From: Paragonimus westermani
Taxonomy: Eukaryota; Platyhelminthes; Trematoda; Plagiorchiida; Troglotrematidae
Direction of reading: 5' to 3'
Length of the DNA stretch: 64,000 nt
NCBI GenBank assembly: GCA_008508345.1
Contig: QNGE01000777.1
Coordinates: 104,926-168,925 of the forward strand
In this document: one piece after another, positions 12,401 through 23,500 of the stretch
How positions within the stretch are numbered: position 1 is the first letter of the stretch
Layout: each line of letters begins with the position of its first letter
The notes under the pieces: model-generated
What the model saw: the letters and a program-made list of their open reading frames with translations, nothing else
The model's database searches: none
Told to the model about the DNA's origin: nothing
Program-made: the position numbers and the translations under genes

Positions 12401-15400
12401 GCGGCCTGAAATGTTTGTGTGGGAGATACATACAGACCCGTGGTATTCCAGCAAGCTAGTCTGTGTCAACCCGTCAGTCTACACCAGATGTACTGGTTGT
12501 GTGAGCAATGTGATAGACTGCTTCGGTGCATTTAGCAAACCGCCAAGTTTCTGACCGTAACTGAGGTGATGGAAACGGTGGTTTGGGCAGGCACCGCAGA
12601 TGTCGACACAGCGGCTGTCACACGGTGCATCGTTCACCGTACCTGTTGATGGTTAAGAACCTCAAGGTCTGCAGGCAATAACGCGGTTACTGGCTGTGAA
12701 AGCTTCGTGTGCCTCCGCTAATCATAGTCAGTAGGCGTCACCAACTAGTTTGGTGGTTGGATTACGGTCCAAATCGCCGACTTGGGAAGCGCTCGGAGAA
12801 GACTGTGTAATGCACTCCACACTGAATCTTTGTCCATAAGTTTCTGACCCCTCGTTCATCAGCTTCCGCACTTTGGCTCATTCTATTTCCATCATGCGTA
12901 GAGTAATCATCACTGGGAACCGGTCACAGGTTTTGCATTCCCGCGGACTTTTCAATCGGCCCTTTCAGACAGTACCACCGTATGTGATTTTCGATTTTAG
13001 AAGGGCCTGCCATTAATGTACATTTTTACTATGACCGGGAACACACTGTACTGGAAGTGAACACACAGAATGACCGACCACTCCAGTTTTTAATAATAAT
13101 CTAAAAACGGTATATATATCTGACAGTGCCGCAAGGGAACCACAAAATAAACGGGTAACCTCTAATACTTTGAAACCCGGTTATGCCCGCTTACACCGTA
13201 CCATCATTTCCAATGTACTTATTGAGAGAACTATCAACCATCGGAGTCGAATGAATTGCAGAACAGAGGTGGATGCGGAATTTGTCATGTGTGCCTTTTG
13301 TGCGATGTAAGATGAGGCCAAGAACACCGAATAACACAACGAATCTACCTTGCGGGGGTTGTTGGCGTATTGACATAATCTGAGTGCTGATAATCTTTTT
13401 TTGTCTACCACCAGCAAATTGATGCATTCAGTGACTGTATGTCCAACATTAAGCTATCACTGGTCCAAAGGGTGCGTCTCAGTCAGAGCCACATTACTGT
13501 CTCCATAGTGACCAGATCCCCCTTGTGATTAGTGTCTTACGTCGTTCCAGTTAACCTAGGTCTGCCAAATCCATCAATGCTTCACTGAGTTTTGGGATCA
13601 AAATACCAACGTCTTGTTACTCTATGCAGGGATTCGTTTTTATCTACAACTGATCAGACAGCATATCAAGGCAGGTCTGGTAACGAGAGCATTGATATTC
13701 GTAATCAGTTTTTAACCCCAGGGTTGGGTCAAATCTGGTGACTGTCTTTTATATTCAGTTCACATCATCATACTGAAAAACCGCGCTACGTGCTGGCTAA
13801 ATTGTGAACATATTGGTTTGACTGAATTTGACATCTCATGTTAGACAAGTCGTCAAAACGATCACATAACAAACACTTAATGAATCAGGCCAGTAGAAAT
13901 GATATCCAACCAGCGCAATCGATGAGGACCGGACCAAAATAGATGAACTACAGTAGGTCATCAATCAGTCTGTCAAAGCTTCAGGAATAAGATGGTGGTG
14001 TTGCAAGTAATGTCCGGAGACACTCGTTTCCGTGGGCTCGGACAGTATTTTCAAGCTTACGGATGGTTCCCTGCAGGACACGGTAATTCAGACGAATGGC
14101 ACAAAACGGGACAGCTGAACAACGTTTAAGAGTGTCCAAGCCCGAAACTGTTCGGATTGACCATCCTCACTACAGCTGATAGATCACAGACTTATAGGAG
14201 TGACTCACTGGAATCTGTCTCACTGAAGTAATGGTGAACTGGTTTATAGCAGTTACTGGTAGAACACGCTACTCATCTCCTTAACACGTCAGGGTGCCTG
14301 AAAACGTAAATCTATTCGTTATTCAACTGTCTTGCGAATTCAAAATCCAAACTGAGGTGGTAATTTTAAATGGGAGTTGTTTAGATAGTAAGCCTTGTGA
14401 GGCTGAGATGTCAATCTAGGCAGCGGTCGCTACAAACAGGCAACCATGTTGCATGAAACAAAGCCTGCACAATTGTATAAAAGGTTCTGAAAGCTTAGTC
14501 CAGTAGTTCCGTGTCTGAACTTATCGACCCCCAGGTACTTAAATCCTGTCACAAACTATCTTTCTGAGCAAAACGTTGGTGCTCCCTCACACAACAAGCA
14601 CAATGAGAAGGCTAAAATCAGAACACTGACAACCGGAATCACTTAATAGAATCCAAGGGGTTGAAAGTTATGTGGATGGATATTTGGAAAATGACGTTTG
14701 TGGCATCGTCTTTCTTTAATCCACCCCTCCCCCGTATCGGCACTTTGTGCCTTCACATTACCCGTTAGGAAGCAATATCGCCTACTTTAGGAAACATAGG
14801 CTCTGAATATGCTGACGAAGTTCATGGAAGACAAATTCCATATTTGAACGTATTCCTCTCAGGATTAGTATGCCAGATTGACCCACTCCAGTGGACTTCC
14901 GCGGACATATTGACCAAATGTGAGTTGAGGTTCCACTTGTGGTTTCACCTCACACATCCCGTATGCAGTAGGGTTCAGAACACAGAAGATAGGGAGACGC
15001 ATGAATTGAAACTTTTGTAGCACAGTCATCAGACCGTGGGTCACAGTGTTGGTAAAATCTTCATTCCTCAAAATCAAGAATGTGACTCTATAAAAGTAAA
15101 ACCTAAGCCAAGAAGGCAAACAGACACCAAGTGTGACAACCACAGAATGAATTCAACTATGGGAGTAGATGCAAGTGTGGCATACACCGGGTGAGGAAAA
15201 CACAATTTAAAATGTCACGAAAAATCGCACCAAGTAAATTAAAGTACGGGGAGGATAATGAGGATACCACTGCCCAAATTATTCCATTGGGAAGGTGTGT
15301 GCTATTAAGTGACCGGGAATGTTTAATTTGCATGAAGGAAAAACGTATTATCCAAAACACACCCAACATATTTGCCATATCTTTGTCGGTGGTTTGTTGG

Positions 15401-15600
15401 GGTTGCGACAATGGGTTACGAGTAAGAGATACGTAGCCGCTTTCACCAAAGCATCACATTGTCACGTCACTACGATTTGTGACGCGTCTAAATCCTTTGC
15501 GTACTGTGCACCTGAATTTACAGCTAATGAGATATTGCTAAGTGAATGTACGGATGTCCGCTAAAACAACACACCATCAATCAGTCCGTTTTAGGATTGT
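9401..15600. other. Unassigned DNA, no supported gene
   Basis: Both strands carry only short scattered frames without recognisable domains. Short CA/GT tracts occur near 10015-10030. The region lies upstream of the first receptor exon found, so it is either part of a very long first intron or 5' flank. The upstream half of the Penelope-like element may start somewhere after about 15100, but nothing there could be read as reverse transcriptase. Confidence 0.45.
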
Positions 15601-15632
15601 ATCATCCCATGATATAGAATCGACATAATGTA

Positions 15633-16386
15633 ATGTACAGAAAACAGACTCGCAGTGGCTAGTACATTCACTTTAACAGTCTCGTTCTGTTAAATCAAAA
15701 GCGAAACCTCATATGATGCCTGACGGGCAAAGATCTGCACCTCTGATACTTTACAAGCTGAGCTAGACTTTCTACAAGAAGTGTTCATGCAGAATGGCTA
15801 CCCAGTGCGTTTCATTCAGAAGGCGGTGCGGACGGTAGACCTGAAACTTAAGCCACCCTCTCGAATAAGAAACTTACGTTTATTAGTCTCTTTCAAAGGC
15901 GATCCCATGTCCGAAGTTATCTCTACAAAGCTCAGAAAATCAGTCGAAACAGCCCACCTTGCTAATCAATTGTGTATTAGTTTCCGTTCAACACCCGTTA
16001 TCATGTCACAATTCAAAGACAAACTTCCCCATTCCACAACCCGTTATTGTGTGTACTCATTTGTTTGCTCGTGTCCAGCATCATAAATTGGTCGTAATAC
16101 TAAACGGTTGTCGGACAGAGTGCGTGAACACCATCCTGCGTGGTTGAACAGTGGTGTGATTAAAACGATTTCAAGCGTGATTGTTGCTCACTTAACGGAC
16201 TCCAATCATTCTGTCTACTGAGTGCCAAGAAATCGCTCAAAAACGGTAAGATTCCGAATGTTGACCGTTGTCGAAGCCATTAGCATCCGATTACGCAACC
16301 CTGACCTCTGCGCTCAGAAGAAGTTCGTGCGGGCGCTTGACCTCCCCTGGCCCACAATCAGTCAAGCACATGATTTGGAACAGTGA
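15633..16386 (+). mobile_element. Decayed Penelope-like retroelement, 3' part with GIY-YIG endonuclease
   Basis: The segment shows the C-terminal half of a Penelope-like element polyprotein. It reads MYRKQTRSG, a stop, YIHFNSLVLLNQKRNLI, a stop, then after a frameshift near 15717-15724 KICTSDTLQAELDFLQEVF, MQNGYPVRFIQKAV, CVYSFVCSCPAS, a stop, IGRNTKRLSDRVREHHPAW and SSVIVAHLTDSNHSVY. It ends EAISIRLRNPDLCAQKKFVR then ALDLPWP, with a TGA at 16384-16386. The S-stop-IGR position corresponds to the conserved Tyr-Ile-Gly of the GIY-YIG nuclease; its Tyr codon is now TAA (16084-16086). Other in-frame stops lie at 15660, 15714 and 16219. The RT core upstream of 15633 was not recognised. The copy sits 1 kb upstream of the first receptor exon found. 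Confidence 0.88.
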
Positions 16387-16488
16387 CTGCGTAACTGATA
16401 CCAAACACGCCGTCCGTTACCTATATTCACCGTTTTCCCAAATCGCCCTAGTTACTGTTTTCAAACTTATTGTGTTGTAATTGGCCTG

Positions 16489-16941
16489 ATGATCAAACAC
16501 AGAAAACAAGTCTTGTTCGCTACTCTGTCGCCCTCAAAAACTCACTATGAAGGTAAGGGTTTCATCTGGTTCTTCTCTGGCAATACGTACAGCAGCTGTT
16601 TTGGAAGCTGCATCCTAATCACCAAACGTACGTATCTTAATCAACGAAACTGCCTGAGCTACGGAATGACTTCAGCTAGATTCTTGTACGCTCAACGAAG
16701 TGGCTTGGCTTGGTTAAACCACCGAATACTCCGGACACACTATGAATGTGGATGGGGTCGGTTCAGCACCCGCGTGGGCTGCTTTCTGTGTTGTACAGTG
16801 GTGAGAAAATGCAGTCTGCCCATATATCAGCACTTTTATGACCATCTTCGGTTTGTGATTCGTCTGAACACGTTTATCAAACAGAAAGCTGGACTACCCC
16901 TAGTACCACAAACCCTGAGCGATAAACCCGTGATGTGTTGA
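16489..16941 (+). other. 150-codon open frame of unknown nature
   Basis: A continuous frame starts at an ATG at 16489 and runs to a stop at 16939-16941, directly after the Penelope-like remnant. The product is rich in Cys, Tyr, Phe and Arg with no signal peptide and no recognised domain. It lies in the presumed intron just upstream of the DBD1 second-finger exon and has no coding-like neighbours. It could be a chance ORF or an unrecognised part of a mobile element. Confidence 0.15.
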
Positions 16942-17396
16942 TCTCAAGTGTGTTCCGTAACGTCGTGCTACATATAGCCAGTTGATGCGACAGTAGGGCC
17001 TTTTTCATAGATGTACACCTATGTCTGGTAAAATGAGTCAGCTCACATGCAAATTTGCATTAGGAGCCTTCCATTGTCATTAGCTCAGTTCCAGGCGCGA
17101 TTTTGCTGTCCGCAATCCATTCATCTAGCATACTACTGATTCGAATGGCAGAATCTACATCGCTTTTCTAACCTACTCTCATCACATCTAATCTACACAG
17201 TTAGAAAAGTATTATAGTGCGAACTTATTTATCAGAAATAAGAGTTTTCTTCCTACTTGCTTACAAGTGTAGATGGCAAATCCACTGGTTCACTTTTGTC
17301 CAGGTTGTTCAGGTCACAGATCGTCTTTTCATTTAATCTTGAGTCCATTCAATATATTTCTCATCTAATACGTAATTTCTCTTGCATTATTCACAG

Positions 17397-17544
17397 AAAT
17401 TTTTCATCCGTAGCTCGAAAGGAGATAATGCCGGAAAATACACGTGCACCAAATCGAACGTCTGTGAAATTAACAAAGACACTCGAACTCACTGTCAACG
17501 ATGTCGTTATCAGAAGTGCATACGATTGGGGATGGTCCTTCCTG
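17397..17544 (+). CDS. 2DBD-NR exon: second zinc finger of DBD1
   Basis: This 148-nt exon encodes 49 residues starting KFFIRSSKG and ending CIRLGMVLP, plus one base of the next codon. The cysteine spacing C-X5-C-X9-C-X2-C (YTC, SNVC, THC, QRC) is the canonical second C4 finger of a nuclear receptor DBD, and [12 protein letters not shown] is the typical following helix. The acceptor is TTATTCACAG and the donor is CCTG/GTAAGT. The exon starts in phase 0 exactly after the expected P-box lysine, so the preceding unseen exon should end in a C-x-x-C-K motif. The first residue here is Lys, whereas most receptors have Gly. A P-box CEACKK is described for DBD1 of schistosome 2DBD receptors (from memory), which would fit. 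Confidence 0.93.
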
Positions 17545-20500
17545 GTAAGTGGCATTTACGCGTTCTTGCTCGTTTCCAAAGTTGAGTTGTCATATTTCGT
17601 TCTAATCTTATCTGGATAATTGTTCACCGAAGTGAAACTGCCACTGTTTGCAGTAATGTTGCTAATCGTACAGACATCCATATTTTCCGACCTTACGATA
17701 AATAGGTGGGACTGCATATGGCACGATTAATGCCGAGACATAGTACTGCTTATATATAGCTCCGTGTTTCGCCCACTTAGGCTAGGTAATGACGCGAAAC
17801 TATGGAGTCTGTTAATCGAGAGATCCCTTAAAAAATTGTCTTACATCCCAAGCCTCAAAACAGTTTAGAGTCATGAATAGTATTTTTCAAAAATATACCC
17901 ACAAATAGCTGCCGTTTTCAGCTCCAACTTGTCAAGTTCCATCGGGGGATATTCCTTCTCATTGCTACCCGGATTTTGGGTCCTAGACCCTCAGTCTTTT
18001 TTCTGTTGTACACCTTCAACCGCTAGGTGGTGGTTGGTTGATTCACAAACCCCGTTCTGTGAAAAGCTTGATAGAGAGACGTCGAGAACTGCCAAATTAA
18101 TAAAAGCGACAACAACCTGCAATCTGAAACTGGTGTCAGTGTATGTTTCACAGAACTTTCCATCAAAATACCTCACCGGACCGTGTGTGCGGTGACCCGA
18201 AGCCAGTAATGAGGTTACATCTGTCGAAAGTTGTCTACCCATGACTGTTAAAATTCTACAATTGTCTAGTAATAAACACTGTTGCTGTGTTGTGAATCTT
18301 TCCGTTATCAATTTGCCCATCCGCACAATGTCCGCCAAAATCCAGAGTTGTTCACTCCTTCCATTCATTGCAAACAAGCATTTTGCCCATAGTGCTTTGT
18401 CCTCAAAGGTGTTCTATTGGACACATATCAGTTGGTAATGAAACAGGCTCTGTTGAACCACAACAAAACAATTTGGAATCTTGTCGAACGATAGTCCATC
18501 ACACACGAAAGATCGACCCTCGGTGTCGATAACAATCATCACTGTTGTGATTGTTTGACTGGATTCATGTTTCAGAAATGGTCGGCTGTAAACCTCTAAC
18601 GGAAGCTAGAATTAATGAGTTGCCAGTAAGCTTCTGCCGATTCAGTCAAGACACTAGATTGTTTATGTATTGTAGAGTCCACTAACTTAAATGTGACCCT
18701 ATCCGAATGATGGAATTGTTGGGCAAAAAGAAGCAAAGCTGGCGAAAAAGGAACAACACGGAAAGAAACTTTCGACACATATCGGTTGATTAGAGCACTT
18801 AACAATGTAATCAGAATCCTTCAAGTGCCGCCTTTTTAAGGAAGGTTTGAAATAACAAAAACTGATGACCTTCATGTTTGAAGACAAGGTGGTCCACTGT
18901 TGTTTCTGAAAATGTAAGTTGTTCGACAAGAGCCACGTGCAAACTCACTGCAGAAACTATGAGGTACAGTAACAGCTAAGCGTTCTTTTACGTGCATTTG
19001 ACTTCCAGCAAGTAACACGATTTTCCAAAACCGCTGACCACAAGCTGTTAATGTGGTTCCTTCCCAGTCCATACAGGGACTTGCATGACCAATTAAATTG
19101 GAAGCTGGAAATGAAAACTACCCAATCAAAGCTGTTCGCATAACACGGCACTGTCGCTACAACTGGACCAGTGTTACTCAACATTGTTTGGTTGACCGTC
19201 CCCCCCAGCCGACTGTGTACATGATGAAATTCCAAAGTAGCTATTCTTAAATTTTATGTCAATTGGTCCACACACNACACACACACACGGTAAATTAGTT
19301 GGTCACGCTGACCGCAATGATTGGATAGACATCTATTCTCATGTTTCTCATTTAAACAGTGTGGGATAATCTGACCATGATACCTTGTCGCTTAATAGAA
19401 CTACAAGCTCTTAGATGTATTATCGTGTCCATGACAAATTTTAACGAAACAGTGACGGCACAGTATCATTTTTGTTCATAATGTCAAACTCATGCAAAGC
19501 CTAGCCATGGAACATCTGGATTTATTTATGTGCCATATATACAATACAATAAACTGCTGATTCCCTCCTTGAGCCTAATAAGTTTTGGCTAACTACAAAA
19601 GACCATGAGTCAACCTGGGGCCAAGTCAGTGCGAGTAACAGTGTTCAGACGGTTCCGATTTGTCATCGGTCTGTGTTTTACTGCACTAAATCGTTGACAA
19701 ATACAAAAGGATGCTATGGAAGTAGTAGGAAACAGTTTCGCTCTCCTCAAAACTTAGGAACTTGTACGTACAGTCGTAGCTAGTCAACCTGACGTACACT
19801 GTTGCCTAACATCTACTTCAAATTTTTATCAATCAGGAGCTGAAAGACTCCTGATAAACCAACTTCTCGTCCCCTCGCTTCGCAACTAACTGAACAGATT
19901 ACTAATATAGATATATTTTCAGATGTTCAACAGAAGTCACTCTCAGCGTGGAAGTGGAAGTTCTGTTGAGATCCAGTCTGTTGCAATGACCTACAGTGTA
20001 ATATCAGTGCGTAAGGCTGAAAATTCTGTAAAGAGTCGCTAATTTGTGTCAGATGAAATCTGATGGAAATGCTGTGTTCCCGTCTGTTTGTGTGGATATC
20101 GGAAGCCTCATACTTGGACTCAATTATTCACTCAGTCGACTGTGTCATAAGGAATCCAGCGAAGATCCGGCAGACTGACTGTCCAAACAAGTTTCCTCTG
20201 AGCCTCCGACATGTCTTCGAAGATCACCTGCTAGAACGCTTGCCGCGTTTGGGCATGCTGTTTCTGTACCCGGTGTGAATCCAACGGAAGTCAGGTTTTT
20301 GTAATTGGATCTCCTCTGGAATGATCACATCTGCCACACTGCTTGTCACTAAACCAGTTTGGCAAACCACTCTATTAATCTGACTGAATTTCGTCCAGTT
20401 TAAAAAAATTTTCGTTCGAAGCACCTTCACAACTTATTTATTGTGTTTGTTTCGACTGTAATTTCCCGTCCAAAGATTGGTTTCCACTGATGTTTTACTC

Positions 20501-23500
20501 TGACAGTCAAAAAAAGCCCGTCGAAAACAAGGCATAGTTAACACGCAGTGCAGCCGGACCTGTGAGTTTGGATGAAGATTTTAGCTGTTCCCGGCTGTGC
20601 TGTACCATAGTGAGTGACGTGGTAAACACGATCGGAAGCACGAGCGAAAGTGGAGTCTAGTGCTGTTGTTGAACGGGGCTGACTGGAAAGTCTGTGCGAG
20701 AGTTCTGGTTAGTTGTGAGTTGTGTGCAACTCATAGCAAACAAACCATCTACCATTTATTAGTAATCGGGCTGGATCAACCGTATCCATCTATCTTTTGC
20801 CAAACGTGCAAACAGTACGTTCAAATCCTATTATGGCTTATCTGTGTATCCATTTAGATACGAGTAGGCCGAAATTTTTAATGAAATGGTGTATCAACGT
20901 TTACTGTCTTGTGAGTTAACAAAATCGATCTGTGTTCGGAACTTGAAACCTGATCTATTTTTACCAACTGGCGCGAAGTTAATGTCAGTCACATATAGAC
21001 AGTTTTTGAATTCATTCGTTTCAAAACATATTATACGTGAGTAATACAGACACCGCTATAGTTTAGTTCGAATAACAACTTATACAGAGTTATTTCAAAA
21101 ACAGAGAACCATTCATGGGACTGACTGTCAGCAGCAGATCATTATCTGAAGGTCAGTGCAAATCCACTGTGTGATCAGTGCTCAGGTTACCCGATCATCC
21201 CGAAAGGAGGCGAACTAACTGTTCTGACAAATCCAGTCGATAAGTCTATGAACACGACTTTTTCAAAACTGAACTCACAAAAATCAATAAAATTGTCAAG
21301 CGATATTTTGATGACTGGCGGGTTTTTTGGGGTTTTGGTTGACATATGTTACCTACAAACTTTAGCAAGAGCGAAACTCCAGTCTGCCACTTTTTTTGGG
21401 AATAGATTCCGATTGGAAAAAAGCCTTGATCATTCGTTCAGCTAATTCATTTATCTCCCATCATTTACCATTAAAGGACGAAATATCATGAAACTGGATA
21501 TGGAATAAACAGTTGTTTTAATGTTATTTCGGTTACATGGGAGAAACCGCAGAACAGAGCTATCGCGCCAAAGTTGGCATATTCCGATAAGACTCGGGAA
21601 AGTAATGTAATAAACAGGGGGAGAAATTCCGATGTATATGTGAACTTGAAGATGAGGCCGTAAGGTATTACGCGAAACACTTGAGATAAGTTAGCAAAAT
21701 TTGAAGAAGGTCTGGAAGATGTTGAGGTTCGGCTTCAGGGCAGTATGAAAAATAACAGACCAGTTCCTAATTCGTACAGACAGAAAATAACGAACTGAAG
21801 AGAAATAACTTGAAAACTTTACTACCATTGTAACCGTTAAAGATAACAATAAAAATAGGATTGAACTGTTTTCAAATAACCAACTCATAACATAAGTGAA
21901 TTAAAAATCCGCCATACAGATTTAAAGTGAAACCAACTGTAGATGATTACAATGGTCTTTTAAATGCTGTATGTGTGATGTTTGTAATAGGCTTCTAGGA
22001 AATTCGTAGATTCAAATCCCTGGACCTCCCTCTAATGAATGCTAAAACTGGTTATACTAATCTTAGGGTCTAGTTTAGTTAATGCCAAAGACAAAGGATA
22101 TTTTTACACATAGTACACACACATACAAAAGCCACTTTATGCTCCCAAGATCTACAGATTAAATCGAATATATACTTGTGTGTCATCCATCAAGCCTCTG
22201 TGTTCACTGGGGGCTTATTTATGGAAGGATAAAACATCGCATTGTAATGTGGCCCTTTTGGTGAGTACGAATATAAATTGTCTTGTGTTCCAACAGACGG
22301 CACGTAGCTCGCCACATCTACGAGGAGAAAACTTCCAGATGAAGAATTCAGCAATGGAAGAAAAAAGAGGACTTGAAAAATGGTGACAGCTGGACGAGTT
22401 CGTACAGTTTAGCCACATCGTTGATTACAACACACCATCGTACAGGATTATGCTTTTAACCAATGATATGGATGACCTCCAACCTAGCGAGAAGCACTGA
22501 TTGACTCTACTCACTGAAAAATAATCGGTTTCATAACTCATTTTAACCTGATGGTTTTATTCAGCAGTCGCTAGTCTCAAAGAATAATGCGAGATACCAT
22601 AAACGGTTGATTCGCACGTAGAGTGTGCTCTGGTCTACTGTGAATTTGTTTTTCTGTTAAATTGATGGCTCATTCATTTTAGGGGAATTCACTGACGAAC
22701 TACTGCTTTGCAGACGTGAGTATCGCACTTGGTGAGGCATATTTGACGGAAACAACCAATAGTGGATAAATATTCCAAGTCTGCCCACTTTTTTTTGACA
22801 CGAGAACAAATACCCAAAATATAAAGCAAGGCGAACCACACACAAGCAGTACACACCCTTTAGGTTAACAGTGAACAAACATTTTTTGAAGATTGTACCA
22901 AACTGAGAAGCAATATACAGGTGCTCCGGTTCTCAGTTAAGGTGTGATAGAAGATTTTGCAGATATCTGTGCTATGATTAGAGACGAACCTCTGAAGAAT
23001 CAAGCAATCAGTGTGGGGACTCTCAAGTTCTTCTGTGTGCGGCTGTTTCATTCAGTTGCACCTGCTGTCCACAGTCATAGTCATCTGTTGAATTCACTAC
23101 TCACCGGGCTAAAGGTATCGTTTTCGGTATTTATTTCGGTTCATCTCAATCCCGCTCCCCCCTCGACTGTATATGCAGTATTTGACATAAGCACTTCCCA
23201 TACCAAGAAAAGTGCACATAGACACATCAGTACGTATCTGTGTTCTCACTAGCGGCAGGACAGCGGAATCGTGAATCGTATCTAGTGAGCACGTTCGGAC
23301 CAAGGTGGACCAGTCCCGTGTAACAACAAGGCTTCACCATCAACTGGTATAAATCACCTCGGGACAGCAAACCGATGTCCACTGCTTTATCGCTTGTGTA
23401 TTCGACTCAAGGTCACACGTAGCAAAGACCACATCAGGTGTGTGTGTATGTGTGCATGTGTAAGTGTTACTTACGGTTGTCCCAGCGCACGAGCTCGCGT

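Noticed and set aside
14390..14415. TGTGAGGCTGAG considered as a CEACK-like P-box
   Set aside because: It translates to C-E-A-E without the second cysteine, and no upstream CxxC pair is present.
15721..15775. tRNA-like minus-strand signal (AGCTGAGCTAG)
   Set aside because: The stretch reads in frame as part of the Penelope-like protein (KICTSDTLQAELDFLQ), which explains it fully.
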